Of a DNA stretch of 64,000 nt, positions 9,227 through 17,802 are shown piece by piece. A program made the position numbers and the translations under genes. The notes beneath the pieces were generated by a model. The model ran no database searches. It was not told the DNA's origin and was given only the letters and a program-made list of their open reading frames with translations. The stretch is from the NCBI GenBank assembly GCA_002293185.1, contig DBCS01000010.1, positions 38,708 through 102,707 of the forward strand, given 5' to 3'. Each line of letters opens with the position of its first letter. The first letter of the stretch is position 1. The stretch comes from Flavobacteriales bacterium UBA952 (GTDB taxonomy: Bacteria > Bacteroidota > Bacteroidia > Flavobacteriales_D > Crocinitomicaceae).

Positions 9227-10617
9227 TTCTATTACCCCTTGTTTTTGGTATTATTGCTTGGTTTGTCCCAGGTAATATCTCGCGAATTTTTGGTTTAATC
9301 GCCAGTACCGTAACGCTAGCCTGGAGCATCATAGCCGTTAGTTATTTTGAACCAAGCGAGCATCTTCTAGTGGACTTCGGCCTACGTTTTGTGCGCTTCT
9401 CTATTGATAGCCTAGGATTCACCATGGTCTTACTCACCAATTCAGTATTTTTCCTAGTATTTCTCAGCAATTTTAACACGAGTATTGTCCATGAAAAACG
9501 CTTTACTGCTTTAGCGCTGCTCATGCAATTTGGCTTATTAGGTCTCTTTACAACCAATACTATTCTCGGATTTTATATATTTTGGGAACTCACGCTTTTG
9601 CCTATATTTCTGATTCTATATTGGTTTGGTGCGTTTGACAAACCTCGTGCACTGCTTCAATTCTTCCTATACACGTTAGTTGGCTCTCTTGCCATGCTCC
9701 TATCTATTATTGGACTGATGCACCTGACCAACCAGCAAACCTATGATGCGCTTTTAGCTGCTGATATCCAGTCATTTGGTAACACAAGTATATTTCTAAT
9801 GGGAGGCTTTTTATTGGCTTTTGCAGTTAAAATTCCGTTGTTTCCGTTTCATACTTGGCAGGCTGAAACCTACACCAAAGCACCTACTGCCGGAACCATG
9901 CTCCTTTCGGCTATCATGCTCAAAATGGCCCTATTTGGGCTTTTAAAGTGGGTACTTCCCATTTTTGACGGTAATGCAACTGACTTCTGGCGCTGGCCGG
10001 TCATCACGCTTGGCTTGGTGGGCATCATATACGGTGCAGTAATTGCGATTCGTCAGCAAAATCTCAAAACCTTATTTGCTTACGCGTCTTTGAGCCACCT
10101 CGGTTTAATAGCCGCTGCGCTTATGCTCCAAAACGAGCATACAAACCTCATTTCAGTTGTTCAAATTGTCAATCACAGTATTGTGTCTATTGGTCTATTC
10201 TTAGCTGCCGGTATTATTGAAGAACGTTTAGGAACCCAGCAACTAGACCAACTTGGCGGCATTGCTAAAGTGGCACCTCGTTTTGGCTTCTGGTTTGCCG
10301 TACTCACCTTTGTTTCATTATCGGTTCCGTTTACCGCAGGCTTTATTGGAGAATTCTTCCTCATCAAAGCCTTATTTAGTGCACATACATTCACAGGAAT
10401 TCTTGCCAGTACCACCCTTGTTTTAGGAGCAGTCTATATGCTCAAAGCATATCAAGTCCCAATGTTTGGCCCGACCAAAATCAATTCTTTCCAAGACTTA
10501 CATTGGTCTGAACTTGCAGTTTTTGCGATCTTGAGCATTGCTGCTATTTACTTAGGTCTTGCCCCACAATGCATCACAGATTTTGTTGCTCATAGTCTTA
10601 CCCAACCTACTCATTAA
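9217..10617 (+). CDS. nuoM: NADH-quinone oxidoreductase subunit M (antiporter-like)
   Basis: About 466 residues, an antiporter-like proton pump subunit. It shows the key glutamate in FYIFWELTLLPIFLI and the lysine/histidine segment PFHTWQAETYTKAPTAGT. The start is uncertain. ATG at 9160 would overlap nuoL by 67 bp and begin with a polar stretch that looks like nuoL shadow. TTG at 9217 gives a family-like start (hydrophobic ALILLPLVFGIIAW) and a 10-bp overlap, so TTG is preferred. Confidence 0.9.
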   Translation: MALILLPLVFGIIAWFVPGNISRIFGLIASTVTLAWSIIAVSYFEPSEHLLVDFGLRFVRFSIDSLGFTMVLLTNSVFFLVFLSNFNTSIVHEKRFTALALLMQFGLLGLFTTNTILGFYIFWELTLLPIFLILYWFGAFDKPRALLQFFLYTLVGSLAMLLSIIGLMHLTNQQTYDALLAADIQSFGNTSIFLMGGFLLAFAVKIPLFPFHTWQAETYTKAPTAGTMLLSAIMLKMALFGLLKWVLPIFDGNATDFWRWPVITLGLVGIIYGAVIAIRQQNLKTLFAYASLSHLGLIAAALMLQNEHTNLISVVQIVNHSIVSIGLFLAAGIIEERLGTQQLDQLGGIAKVAPRFGFWFAVLTFVSLSVPFTAGFIGEFFLIKALFSAHTFTGILASTTLVLGAVYMLKAYQVPMFGPTKINSFQDLHWSELAVFAILSIAAIYLGLAPQCITDFVAHSLTQPTH

Positions 10618-10625
10618 TTTACCTC

Positions 10626-11957
10626 ATGGATAGTATCGTTATTCTTTTTATCAGTGGTCTTATCGGACTTTTTGCAGGCATGCAGAAAAAACCGCTGCTT
10701 TCTATCATCATTGCTAGTCTAGGTTTAGTGAGTGCAGGCGTGGCCGCTTATTTCAAAGGCTCCTATATTTCGCCGTTATCTTCATACGAAGCATATGTAC
10801 CTACACAAGGTCTTATCATTATTTTGTTGTGTACCGTTACACTCCTTGCTATTTTGGGCGGTTATAAGCGTTACGCAGCCGACAACGAACATACCGGAGA
10901 CTACCTCGCCCTAATCCTTTTCTCCCTTTGTGGAGCCGTACTTATGGCGCAACCCAACGACCTCATGCTTTTCTTCATCGGACTTGAAATCCTTTCCATT
11001 CCGATATATGTGCTTGTCGGTATAGAAAAAGGAAGCAGCAGATCAGCTGAAGCTGCTGTCAAATACTTTTTTACGGGCTCGTTCGCTTCGGCAATTATCC
11101 TATTTGGAATAGCGCTTTTATATGGTGCAACAGGAAGTTTTCAATTGATAGAAATCCAGTCTAACCTTGCCATCGGCATATGGCAAAGCCCAATGGCCAT
11201 CATTGGTAGCCTTTTCCTGCTTGCTGGTTTTATCTTTAAAATTGGGGCTGTTCCTTTCCATTTTTGGGGCCCTGATGTGTACGATGGAGCTTCAAATGCG
11301 GTACTGATGTACATGGCTACCGTCGTTAAAATTGCCGGTATTTATGCGCTCGTCAATGTATTCGGGCAAGTTTTTAGAGATTCTTATGGCTTTTGGATTG
11401 ATTTAGTTAGCCTAATTATTGTGCTTTCTATGTTCTATGGCTATATCACTGCTTGGAAACAAACAAGCTTTAGAAGACTCATTGCCTATTCTTCTATTGC
11501 CAACGCTGGGCTTATGATTTTTGCATTGGCCGATACCCATAATAGTAATTTGTTCTTATTCGTTGCGGCCTATGCATTCGCTACCATCGCACTTGTGGTC
11601 ATTAATAGCATAGTCAATGACGACACCGATAGCTTAGTAAATTGGGAAGGCATTGCTTGGCGGCATCCTCTTATTGGAATTGCTTTAGTCATTTCATTGT
11701 TTTCTTTGGCAGGGATTCCTCCATTTGCAGGATTCTTTGGTAAATTCTCTTTGTTGTGGTCGGCGGTACCTCATGTTCCTTACACAGCAATTTTAGCACT
11801 CATTGCATCTGTAATTGGCGCTTTTGTTTATCTGCGACTCATGATGAGTGCGCTAAAAAAACCAACTGTAGTGGTTCGTTCACCACTGTCTTTCGAACAA
11901 ATACTTGTACTTACCTTGACCTCCCTTGCTGCTATCGGAGCACTGTACTTTATCTAG
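10626..11957 (+). CDS. nuoN: NADH-quinone oxidoreductase subunit N (antiporter-like)
   Basis: A 443-residue antiporter-like membrane subunit closing the nuo set. Motifs seen are LEILSIPIYVLVGIEKG, the loop PFHFWGPDVYDGASNAV with the conserved acidic/proline pattern, and FRRLIAYSSIANAG. The downstream gene begins 11 bp after its stop, with no terminator between. Confidence 0.94.
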   Translation: MDSIVILFISGLIGLFAGMQKKPLLSIIIASLGLVSAGVAAYFKGSYISPLSSYEAYVPTQGLIIILLCTVTLLAILGGYKRYAADNEHTGDYLALILFSLCGAVLMAQPNDLMLFFIGLEILSIPIYVLVGIEKGSSRSAEAAVKYFFTGSFASAIILFGIALLYGATGSFQLIEIQSNLAIGIWQSPMAIIGSLFLLAGFIFKIGAVPFHFWGPDVYDGASNAVLMYMATVVKIAGIYALVNVFGQVFRDSYGFWIDLVSLIIVLSMFYGYITAWKQTSFRRLIAYSSIANAGLMIFALADTHNSNLFLFVAAYAFATIALVVINSIVNDDTDSLVNWEGIAWRHPLIGIALVISLFSLAGIPPFAGFFGKFSLLWSAVPHVPYTAILALIASVIGAFVYLRLMMSALKKPTVVVRSPLSFEQILVLTLTSLAAIGALYFI

Positions 11958-11968
11958 TAACGCCCATA

Positions 11969-12964
11969 ATGAGTAATTGTGTTTTTATTACAGGTGCAAA
12001 CGGCATGCTCGGAGCGAGTGTAACCCGAGAAGCCCTGGCACAAGGCTACCATGTAAAAGCACAAATTTTACCTGGTACAAGTACTAAGGTTTTAGACGGT
12101 CTCGACATCGAAATTAGAGAAGGTAATATTCTTGATCTAGCCTTCTTGGAACAAGAAATGGCCAATTGCCAATATGTAATAAACATTGCGGCCTTAACGA
12201 CTATCTGGCCCAGAAGGCTACCTATAATCAATGATGTCAATTTTCAAGGGGTTAAAAATATAACGGACCTTGCGCAACAATTCAATTACCAAAGGATGGT
12301 CCAGATTGGCACGGCTAATTCATTCAATCATGGCTCTAAAGAAGCTCCGGGAGACGAAAATCAACCCTACACCGGAAACCAATTCAAAATGGATTATATG
12401 GATAGCAAATATATGGCGCAATGCTATTTATTGGCACTTCATCAAAAACAAGACTTCCCCGTTATTATCCTCAATCCAACCTTTATGATTGGTCCTTTTG
12501 ATTCAGGGCCGACCTCTGGTAGAATGTTACTTGAACTCTATAAAAATACACTCCCCGGCTATGCAGGTGGTGGTAAAAACTTCGTGTACTCCAAAGATGT
12601 TGCTGTGGCTACTGTAAATGCTTTAAAAATGGGTCGAACAGGACACTGTTATATTGTTGGCAATGAAAACCTTTATTTTGGTGAGATGTTTAAAAAAGCA
12701 GCTTCGGTTTTCCAACAGCCTTTTCGCATCAAACAAATTCCAGGCTTTGCAATTAATTTGGTGGGTGCCATCAACTCAATAATGGCAAAGCTAACTGGAA
12801 AAACACCTCAACTGAGTTATTCCATGGCAAAAATGGCGAGTGTTAAGCAATTTTACTCACCGACTAAAGCACAAAAAGAATTAAATTTACCAAATACCCC
12901 TATCGAAGAAGCTATTTTAGATTGTATCTCTTGGTATAAAGAGAATGGGTATTTACCCAAATAA
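11969..12964 (+). CDS. NAD(P)-dependent epimerase/dehydratase family protein
   Basis: A 331-residue extended short-chain dehydrogenase. The N-terminal Rossmann motif is FITGANGMLGASV (TGxxGxxG), and the active-site YxxxK is YMDSKYMAQ near residue 145. Substrate is not deducible; relatives act on nucleotide sugars, flavonoids or sterol-like alcohols. ATG at 11969 was chosen because earlier in-frame starts lie inside nuoN. It is the first of four co-directional genes after nuoN and may be read from the nuo transcript. Confidence 0.85.
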   Translation: MSNCVFITGANGMLGASVTREALAQGYHVKAQILPGTSTKVLDGLDIEIREGNILDLAFLEQEMANCQYVINIAALTTIWPRRLPIINDVNFQGVKNITDLAQQFNYQRMVQIGTANSFNHGSKEAPGDENQPYTGNQFKMDYMDSKYMAQCYLLALHQKQDFPVIILNPTFMIGPFDSGPTSGRMLLELYKNTLPGYAGGGKNFVYSKDVAVATVNALKMGRTGHCYIVGNENLYFGEMFKKAASVFQQPFRIKQIPGFAINLVGAINSIMAKLTGKTPQLSYSMAKMASVKQFYSPTKAQKELNLPNTPIEEAILDCISWYKENGYLPK

Positions 12965-12968
12965 ATAT

Positions 12969-13730
12969 ATGATCTACTATTTAAGCGTTCCTTTTGATCA
13001 AAAACCTAGCCTTTCAGGGGGCATCGCACCAATTTACTTGGCGCTATTTGGTTTTGTGATATTTTGGTTCGTCTCTAAATCAACCCTCATCAAAGCCCAC
13101 TACTTTCAAAAATTTCCTGCCAATACTGCTTGGCTTCGCTTTATATACATGACCAAGTGGGTTGGTTTTTTGAGTATGGGCCTCCTCCCTCTTCTCTTTT
13201 TATTGATTACACAACCACAACGAGGGCTAGCCTATTACGGCTTAAATTTCAGAAGTGACACCTTACTTTTCAACATCATTGTAAGTATTGGGCTTTCATT
13301 GGTGCTTATTCCTCTTGCCGTATTTTCAGCAAAGCAAGCTAAAAACTTAGTCAATTACCCACAAATTAGGGCTACCATCTGGGATGCCAAAACCTTTAAA
13401 ATCAATTTATTGGGCTGGGCCATTTACTTGTTTGGATATGAACTCTTATTTAGAGGAATATTATTGTTTCCTTTAGTGGAGGCCTATGGAGTTTGGTTAG
13501 CCATTGCTGTTAATGTGGCATTGTACGCAGCCACGCATATCCCAAAAGGTCTCGACGAAACAATAGGGGCAGCACCGCTGGGCTTCGTGCTGTGTTTACT
13601 CACCTTAATGGCAGGCAACATCTGGATTGCGTTCATGGTTCATTTAGCTATGGCCTGGACCAACAGCCTAACTGCACTCAAGCATCATCCCGATATCCAC
13701 TACTATAAATGGCAAAAAAATCCTTCGTAA
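12969..13730 (+). CDS. CPBP-family intramembrane protease-like protein
   Basis: About 253 residues and strongly hydrophobic. The C-terminal half holds the CPBP/Abi signature: a glutamate motif GYELLFRGILL (one Glu where many members have EE), then TH in YAATHIPKG, and a last His in FMVHLAMAWTN. These would form a membrane-embedded metal-independent or glutamate protease site. Target unknown. ATG at 12969 follows the upstream stop by 4 bp; an ATG at 12945 is also in frame. It overlaps the next gene by 22 bp. Confidence 0.75.
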   Translation: MIYYLSVPFDQKPSLSGGIAPIYLALFGFVIFWFVSKSTLIKAHYFQKFPANTAWLRFIYMTKWVGFLSMGLLPLLFLLITQPQRGLAYYGLNFRSDTLLFNIIVSIGLSLVLIPLAVFSAKQAKNLVNYPQIRATIWDAKTFKINLLGWAIYLFGYELLFRGILLFPLVEAYGVWLAIAVNVALYAATHIPKGLDETIGAAPLGFVLCLLTLMAGNIWIAFMVHLAMAWTNSLTALKHHPDIHYYKWQKNPS

Positions 13731-14527
13731 ATAAAGTTGCCATTGTAACAGGTTCAAGCCGGGGAATTGGCCATGCAATTGCCTTGGCATTGGGCAAAGC
13801 AGGCGCAAAAGTTGTTCTGAACGGCCGAGACGAAGACCGGCTTCGAGAGGTTAAGTCTCAATTGCAAGCGCAGCAAATTGAAACTACTTATTTTAAAGGT
13901 GATGTATCAAATGCGCAAGAAGCAAAAGATTTAATTGCTTTTGCACTCCATCATTATGGTCAAATAGATCTACTGATCAATAATGTAGGTGTTTCTAGCC
14001 GGGGCAATCTAGCCGATCTTGACCCGAGTGTCATAGAACAAGTTTTTAAGAGCAATGTATTTGGAACCATTTTTCCGACGCAAGCAGCACTTCCATCTTT
14101 GAGGCAAACAAAAGGTAGTATCATTTTCATCTCAAGCCTGGCGGGCATTCATGGTTTACCTGGCTTGTCTCCATACAGCGCCTCTAAAATGGCCCTGACC
14201 TCTTTTGTTGAATCGCTACGCATAGAAGAAAATGCGCATCAAGTTCATATTGGACAGCTACAAGTAGCGATGACTGAAATTGTACACAATAAAGAAGTGC
14301 TTGCAGCAGATGGAAGCAAACAAGTTTTAGCACCACGTCATAAAGGAAAAGTACTCAGTATGCAAGAGGTTGCTCAAGATTGTCTTGAGCTCATTGTCAA
14401 AAGAAGCTCTAAAAAAACACAAACATTCATTGGTCAATTGAATAGTTTGTTCAATAGAATTAGTCCACTCCTTGTCGAAAAAATATTGCTCAAAAATTTA
14501 CATCGATTCAAAGAAAATAGCAAATGA
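13709..14527 (+). CDS. SDR family NAD(P)-dependent oxidoreductase
   Basis: A 272-residue classical short-chain dehydrogenase. Cofactor motif TGSSRGIGHAIA, then NNVG (LLINNVGVSS), catalytic Ser in IIFISSLAG and YSASK (SPYSASKMAL). The C-terminal extension is typical of membrane-associated or lipid-acting SDRs, but substrate is unknown. It overlaps the CPBP gene by 22 bp and the following 7-TM gene by 4 bp (ATGA), indicating a translationally coupled cluster. Confidence 0.88.
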   Translation: MAKKSFVNKVAIVTGSSRGIGHAIALALGKAGAKVVLNGRDEDRLREVKSQLQAQQIETTYFKGDVSNAQEAKDLIAFALHHYGQIDLLINNVGVSSRGNLADLDPSVIEQVFKSNVFGTIFPTQAALPSLRQTKGSIIFISSLAGIHGLPGLSPYSASKMALTSFVESLRIEENAHQVHIGQLQVAMTEIVHNKEVLAADGSKQVLAPRHKGKVLSMQEVAQDCLELIVKRSSKKTQTFIGQLNSLFNRISPLLVEKILLKNLHRFKENSK

Positions 14528-15234
14528 TCGGCCAAGACTTTCCTAAAATTGAATGGCATTTTCTAGGTCTAGACTTGCTAGAACCAAATGCTATAATAGG
14601 TGATATCATCTTATTTAGCATATCGCTATGGATTGCTTCTTCCTTACAAATACGCTCAGATAGTCATCCATTTTACAGCTACTGGCGTAAATTCTTTCTG
14701 TGGTTTGGCTGGGGGTTTTTATTCGGCGGATTCGGCCACCTTTTGTACAATTACCTTGGACTCTGGGGTAAATATCCTGCATGGCTAATGGGAATGGTTG
14801 GGACTTATTTTTTGAGCTTAGCCCAAATTAGCTTGTGGCCAAATGAAAGGCAAAAAAATATTTTCAGATGGAGTGCTACCCTCATACTTTTCTTGGGAAT
14901 AATCATTGAAATCATGGTGTTTAATTTGGTCAATTTAAGTTTTGACCAAAGCAAGGGACTTGTTTTACCATCGCTAATTAGTGGCATTTACATGTTGTTC
15001 TCCTTGGTCTATATGGGTATTTATTACCAAAAGTATTACCATTCAAACTTTAAGTTTTTTTGGATGGCTGTACTCATGCTATTGCCAAGTGCACTCATCC
15101 AAAATCAGAAAATCAATTTGCATCAGTGGTTTGATCGCAATGATTTTAGCCATATTCTATTGGCGTTTACACTATTGTTATATTGGAAAGGGATCAGCGC
15201 CTATCAAGATAAAAAATATGTCAAAAATGCTTAG
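14524..15234 (+). CDS. Seven-helix membrane protein of unknown function
   Basis: A 236-residue protein with about seven hydrophobic segments, starting IIGDIILFSISLWIASSL and ending HILLAFTLLLYWKGI. A Gly/His motif WFGWGFLFGGFGHLLYNYLG occurs around residues 60-80. I do not recognise the family with certainty. It is coupled to the SDR gene upstream (ATGA) and is the last gene before a strong hairpin terminator. Confidence 0.75.
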   Translation: MIGQDFPKIEWHFLGLDLLEPNAIIGDIILFSISLWIASSLQIRSDSHPFYSYWRKFFLWFGWGFLFGGFGHLLYNYLGLWGKYPAWLMGMVGTYFLSLAQISLWPNERQKNIFRWSATLILFLGIIIEIMVFNLVNLSFDQSKGLVLPSLISGIYMLFSLVYMGIYYQKYYHSNFKFFWMAVLMLLPSALIQNQKINLHQWFDRNDFSHILLAFTLLLYWKGISAYQDKKYVKNA

Positions 15235-15236
15235 GC

Positions 15237-15270
15237 AAAAAAAAGGCGAGTAAAAACTCGCCTTTTGGAT
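15237..15270. terminator. Bidirectional rho-independent terminator
   Basis: A perfect 11-bp stem (15241-15251 with 15256-15266) around an AAAA loop, with an A-run on the left and T-run on the right. It stands between the convergent 7-TM gene and the outer-membrane protein gene and can end transcription from both sides, including any nuo read-through. Confidence 0.85.
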
Positions 15271-15285
15271 ATGGGTTAGGTTTGC

Positions 15286-15798
15286 TTACCAACGGTAGTA
15301 AAAACCAGCAGTTCCTGTCATGTATTTAGAAAGGTCTCCATCAATTTTGAAAAGTGTGGCATAAGACCAATCAAATACAATTCCTACGTGCTCATTTACT
15401 TTTACTGTAGGTGAAACACCAAAGGTTAAGGCTACCATGTCGTCTCCGCGAAGCATGTAAGTATCGTTGAAAATCATGTTGCCATTGTTCAGAAGACCAA
15501 CACCACCGTGTAGGTTTAAACCTAATTTAGATTCCGCATTAGCCATGCCGATTACATCTGCACCTAATTGAAGGGTAAGTCGAGAAAGGTTGTCTTCTCC
15601 GAGGTAATCAATACCTGCATCGAGTTTAGTTTGAATATTTTTAGCAAGATTGTATGAAACACCGCCGTTCAAAGAAAGGCCTGTGCCGAGCTCGCCGCCA
15701 AAGTGTGCACCATGGTTCAATTGGATTCCCCATTTACCTGATTGAGCGAAACCAAGAGTTCCAGCTAAGAGTGCGAATGCAAGTGTAATTTTTTTCAT
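15286..15798 (-). CDS. Small outer-membrane beta-barrel-type protein
   Basis: About 170 residues with a clear Sec signal peptide (MKKITLAFALLAGTLGFAQ). The mature part has alternating polar/hydrophobic strands rich in Gly and ends in an aromatic residue (GFYYRW), as outer-membrane barrels do. ATG at 15798 starts the signal peptide directly; an ATG at 15816 would add six residues. Function unknown. Confidence 0.75.
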   Translation of the reverse strand: MKKITLAFALLAGTLGFAQSGKWGIQLNHGAHFGGELGTGLSLNGGVSYNLAKNIQTKLDAGIDYLGEDNLSRLTLQLGADVIGMANAESKLGLNLHGGVGLLNNGNMIFNDTYMLRGDDMVALTFGVSPTVKVNEHVGIVFDWSYATLFKIDGDLSKYMTGTAGFYYRW

Positions 15799-15862
15799 TG
15801 TTTTGGATTTTATCAAACGAAGATATACAAATTCTATGAGTTACATTGAAAAAGCGATTAAA

Positions 15863-15895
15863 TTTTGAAAGCAACCCTAAAATCTCCTATTTTTG
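15863..15895 (+). promoter_or_regulatory. Bacteroidota-type promoter for tRNA-Arg
   Basis: TTTG at 15864-15867 and TATTTTTG at 15888-15895 match the phylum's -33 (TTTG) and -7 (TAnnTTTG) elements with 20 bp between them. Initiation would fall near 15900, upstream of both the partial and the complete tRNA copy. Confidence 0.7.
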
Positions 15896-15918
15896 CAACC
15901 TCACGTTTTGTGAACAAT

Positions 15919-15937
15919 GGCTCCGTGGCGCAACTGT
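15919..15937 (+). repeat. Duplicated tRNA-Arg 5' half
   Basis: Nineteen bases, from the acceptor strand to position 19 of the D loop, are identical to the first 19 bases of the tRNA at 15975. No anticodon arm or matching 3' half follows before the real tRNA; instead there is a small hairpin (TCCTA/TAGGA at 15936-15948). It is a remnant, not a second tRNA. Confidence 0.8.
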
Positions 15938-15974
15938 CCTATTTTAGGATTTCAGTTTCTCCCCGGACACCTAC

Positions 15975-16048
15975 GGCTCCGTGGCGCAACTGTATAGCGC
16001 ACTGGATTTCGGCTCCAGCGGTTGGGGGTTAGAATCCCTCCGGGGTCA
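15975..16048 (+). tRNA. tRNA-Arg (anticodon TCG)
   Basis: A cloverleaf can be folded: acceptor 15975-15981 with 16041-16047 (two G-U pairs), D stem 15984-15987/15997-16000, anticodon stem 16002-16006/16014-16018 with loop TTTCGGC, T stem 16024-16028/16036-16040. The discriminator is A at 16048; CCA is not encoded. Unusual: position 19 is T and position 56 is A, where G19 and C56 are nearly universal, so the tertiary pair is exchanged for U19-A56. Anticodon UCG reads CGA and other CGN codons. Confidence 0.93.
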
Positions 16049-16054
16049 CGAGTA

Positions 16055-16090
16055 AAAACCCAACATGAAAGTGTTGGGTTTTATTTTTTT
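16055..16090 (+). terminator. Rho-independent terminator after tRNA-Arg
   Basis: An 11-bp stem AAAACCCAACA/TGTTGGGTTTT (16055-16065 and 16072-16082) with a six-base loop, followed by a T-run ending at 16090. Confidence 0.88.
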
Positions 16091-16253
16091 GACACCGTTT
16101 TTAATCCCGATCATCTTATAGTTGCAAGAAATAGATTCATCAAGTATTGATAAGTCTCATCAATATTGCTTAAATCTTAAACTCTTTGAGAACATTTTCA
16201 CCTTGTTTCTTGTCTATCAAAAAGTTATTATATTCAAGAAACTATTGCAGAGC

Positions 16254-17801
16254 ATGAAAATTGGAATTCCAGCTGAAATATTTCAGGACGAAAAACGCGT
16301 TGCGGCAACACCCAAAACAGTAGAGCGCTTAATCAAACAAGGTTTTGAAGTATTTGTAGAACACAATGCTGGCAATAAGTCTGGTTTTACAAATGAAGAA
16401 TATGTCACAGCAGGTGCGCATATTGTAGATACCCCCAATGAGATTTTACAGCATTCCGCTATTATTTTAAAGGTAAAAGAACCCACATTAGACGAGGTTG
16501 CACAAATACAACCTGGCACTGTACTGATCTGTTACTTACGACCTGCACACAACACCGAGCTGCTCGAAAGTTTAAAAAATCAAGGCATCAGTTCTTTTGC
16601 TGTGGATATCATTCCTCGGATTACGCGCGCTCAAAAGATGGATGTGCTGTCTTCCATGGCGAATATTTCAGGTTATCGTGCGGTCATTGAGTCTGCTTTT
16701 CATTTTGGTCGCTTTCTGAACGGTCAAATTACCGCTGCCGGCAAGGTAGATCCTGCCAAGGTTTTGGTAATCGGTGCAGGTGTAGCAGGCCTTGCTGCCA
16801 TTGGTGCAGCGAATTCTTTAGGTGCCATTGTTAGAGCCTTTGACACCAGAAAAGAAGTTGGTGAGCAAATCAACTCAATGGGGGCGCAATTTTTAACAAT
16901 TGATATCAATGAAGACGGCGCAACCGCCACCGGATACTCCAAGGAAATGAGTGAGGAGTTTATTAAGGCGGAGATGCAACTCTTTTTGGAACAAGCAAAA
17001 GAGGTCGATATTGTCATTACTACTGCACAAATTCCGGGTAAAAAAGCACCTTTGCTTTGGTTAGATTACCACGTTGCTGCGATGAAGCCAGGATCAGTTA
17101 TTGTCGATTTAGCAGCTGAAAGCGGAGGCAATTGTCAACTTACCCAAAGTGGCGAGGTGTTTACGACCGAAAACGGTGTCACGATCCTCGGAAAAATCAA
17201 CCAACTACCCAAACAAGCTTCTCAACTTTATGGCACGAATTTGTGTAATTTATTAGACGATTTAGGCAAAGCTGCTGAGTTTCGTATAGACATGAGTGAT
17301 CCGATTGTGTCGCAAGCGATGGTTACCCATCAAGGCAAAATCAATTGGCCCCCTATTCCACTTGCTGTTGCAACAAATGCAGACACTAAAAAGAAGGAAA
17401 CCCAGGCCAATAAACAAGAAACACAAGCACATAAAGAAGAACGCTTAGCCAGCAAAAAACTAAAATCGACACTCGTTTCATTGCTAGTATTGAGCCTGCT
17501 ATTATTGGTCATCGGACAAACTGCCCCAGTAGCGTTCATTCAACATTTCACGGTGTTTGTCTTGGCGATATTTGTTGGGTGGCAAGTAATACACAATGTT
17601 TCTCATGCGCTGCATACGCCTTTAATGGCCGTGACAAATGCCATCAGCGGAATCATCGTTATTGGTGGCTTGCTGCAAACAAAAAATGAAATTGATAATA
17701 TATTGACTGTTTTATCATTTACCGCTGTTTTAGTGGCTACCATCAATATAGTGGGCGGATTCGTCGTCTCGCACCGAATGTTAAAAATGTTTCAAAAATA
17801 A
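16254..17801 (+). CDS. pntA: NAD(P) transhydrogenase subunit alpha
   Basis: A 515-residue alpha subunit of the proton-driven transhydrogenase, which makes NADPH from NADH using the proton gradient. The N-terminal domain I binds NAD(H): VIGAGVAGLAAIGAANSLG (GxGxxG) and IPGKKAPLLW. A Lys/Gln/Glu-rich linker (residues about 375-405) leads to four C-terminal membrane helices, so domains that are split into two genes in some bacteria are fused here. ATG at 16254 matches the family start (MKIGIPAEIF); upstream in-frame codons encode unrelated sequence. Confidence 0.93.
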   Translation: MKIGIPAEIFQDEKRVAATPKTVERLIKQGFEVFVEHNAGNKSGFTNEEYVTAGAHIVDTPNEILQHSAIILKVKEPTLDEVAQIQPGTVLICYLRPAHNTELLESLKNQGISSFAVDIIPRITRAQKMDVLSSMANISGYRAVIESAFHFGRFLNGQITAAGKVDPAKVLVIGAGVAGLAAIGAANSLGAIVRAFDTRKEVGEQINSMGAQFLTIDINEDGATATGYSKEMSEEFIKAEMQLFLEQAKEVDIVITTAQIPGKKAPLLWLDYHVAAMKPGSVIVDLAAESGGNCQLTQSGEVFTTENGVTILGKINQLPKQASQLYGTNLCNLLDDLGKAAEFRIDMSDPIVSQAMVTHQGKINWPPIPLAVATNADTKKKETQANKQETQAHKEERLASKKLKSTLVSLLVLSLLLLVIGQTAPVAFIQHFTVFVLAIFVGWQVIHNVSHALHTPLMAVTNAISGIIVIGGLLQTKNEIDNILTVLSFTAVLVATINIVGGFVVSHRMLKMFQK

Positions 17802-17802
17802 T

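Noticed and set aside
15938..15974. A second complete tRNA in the leader of tRNA-Arg
   Set aside because: No anticodon stem or T arm can be folded after the 19-base 5' match; only a small unrelated hairpin is present.
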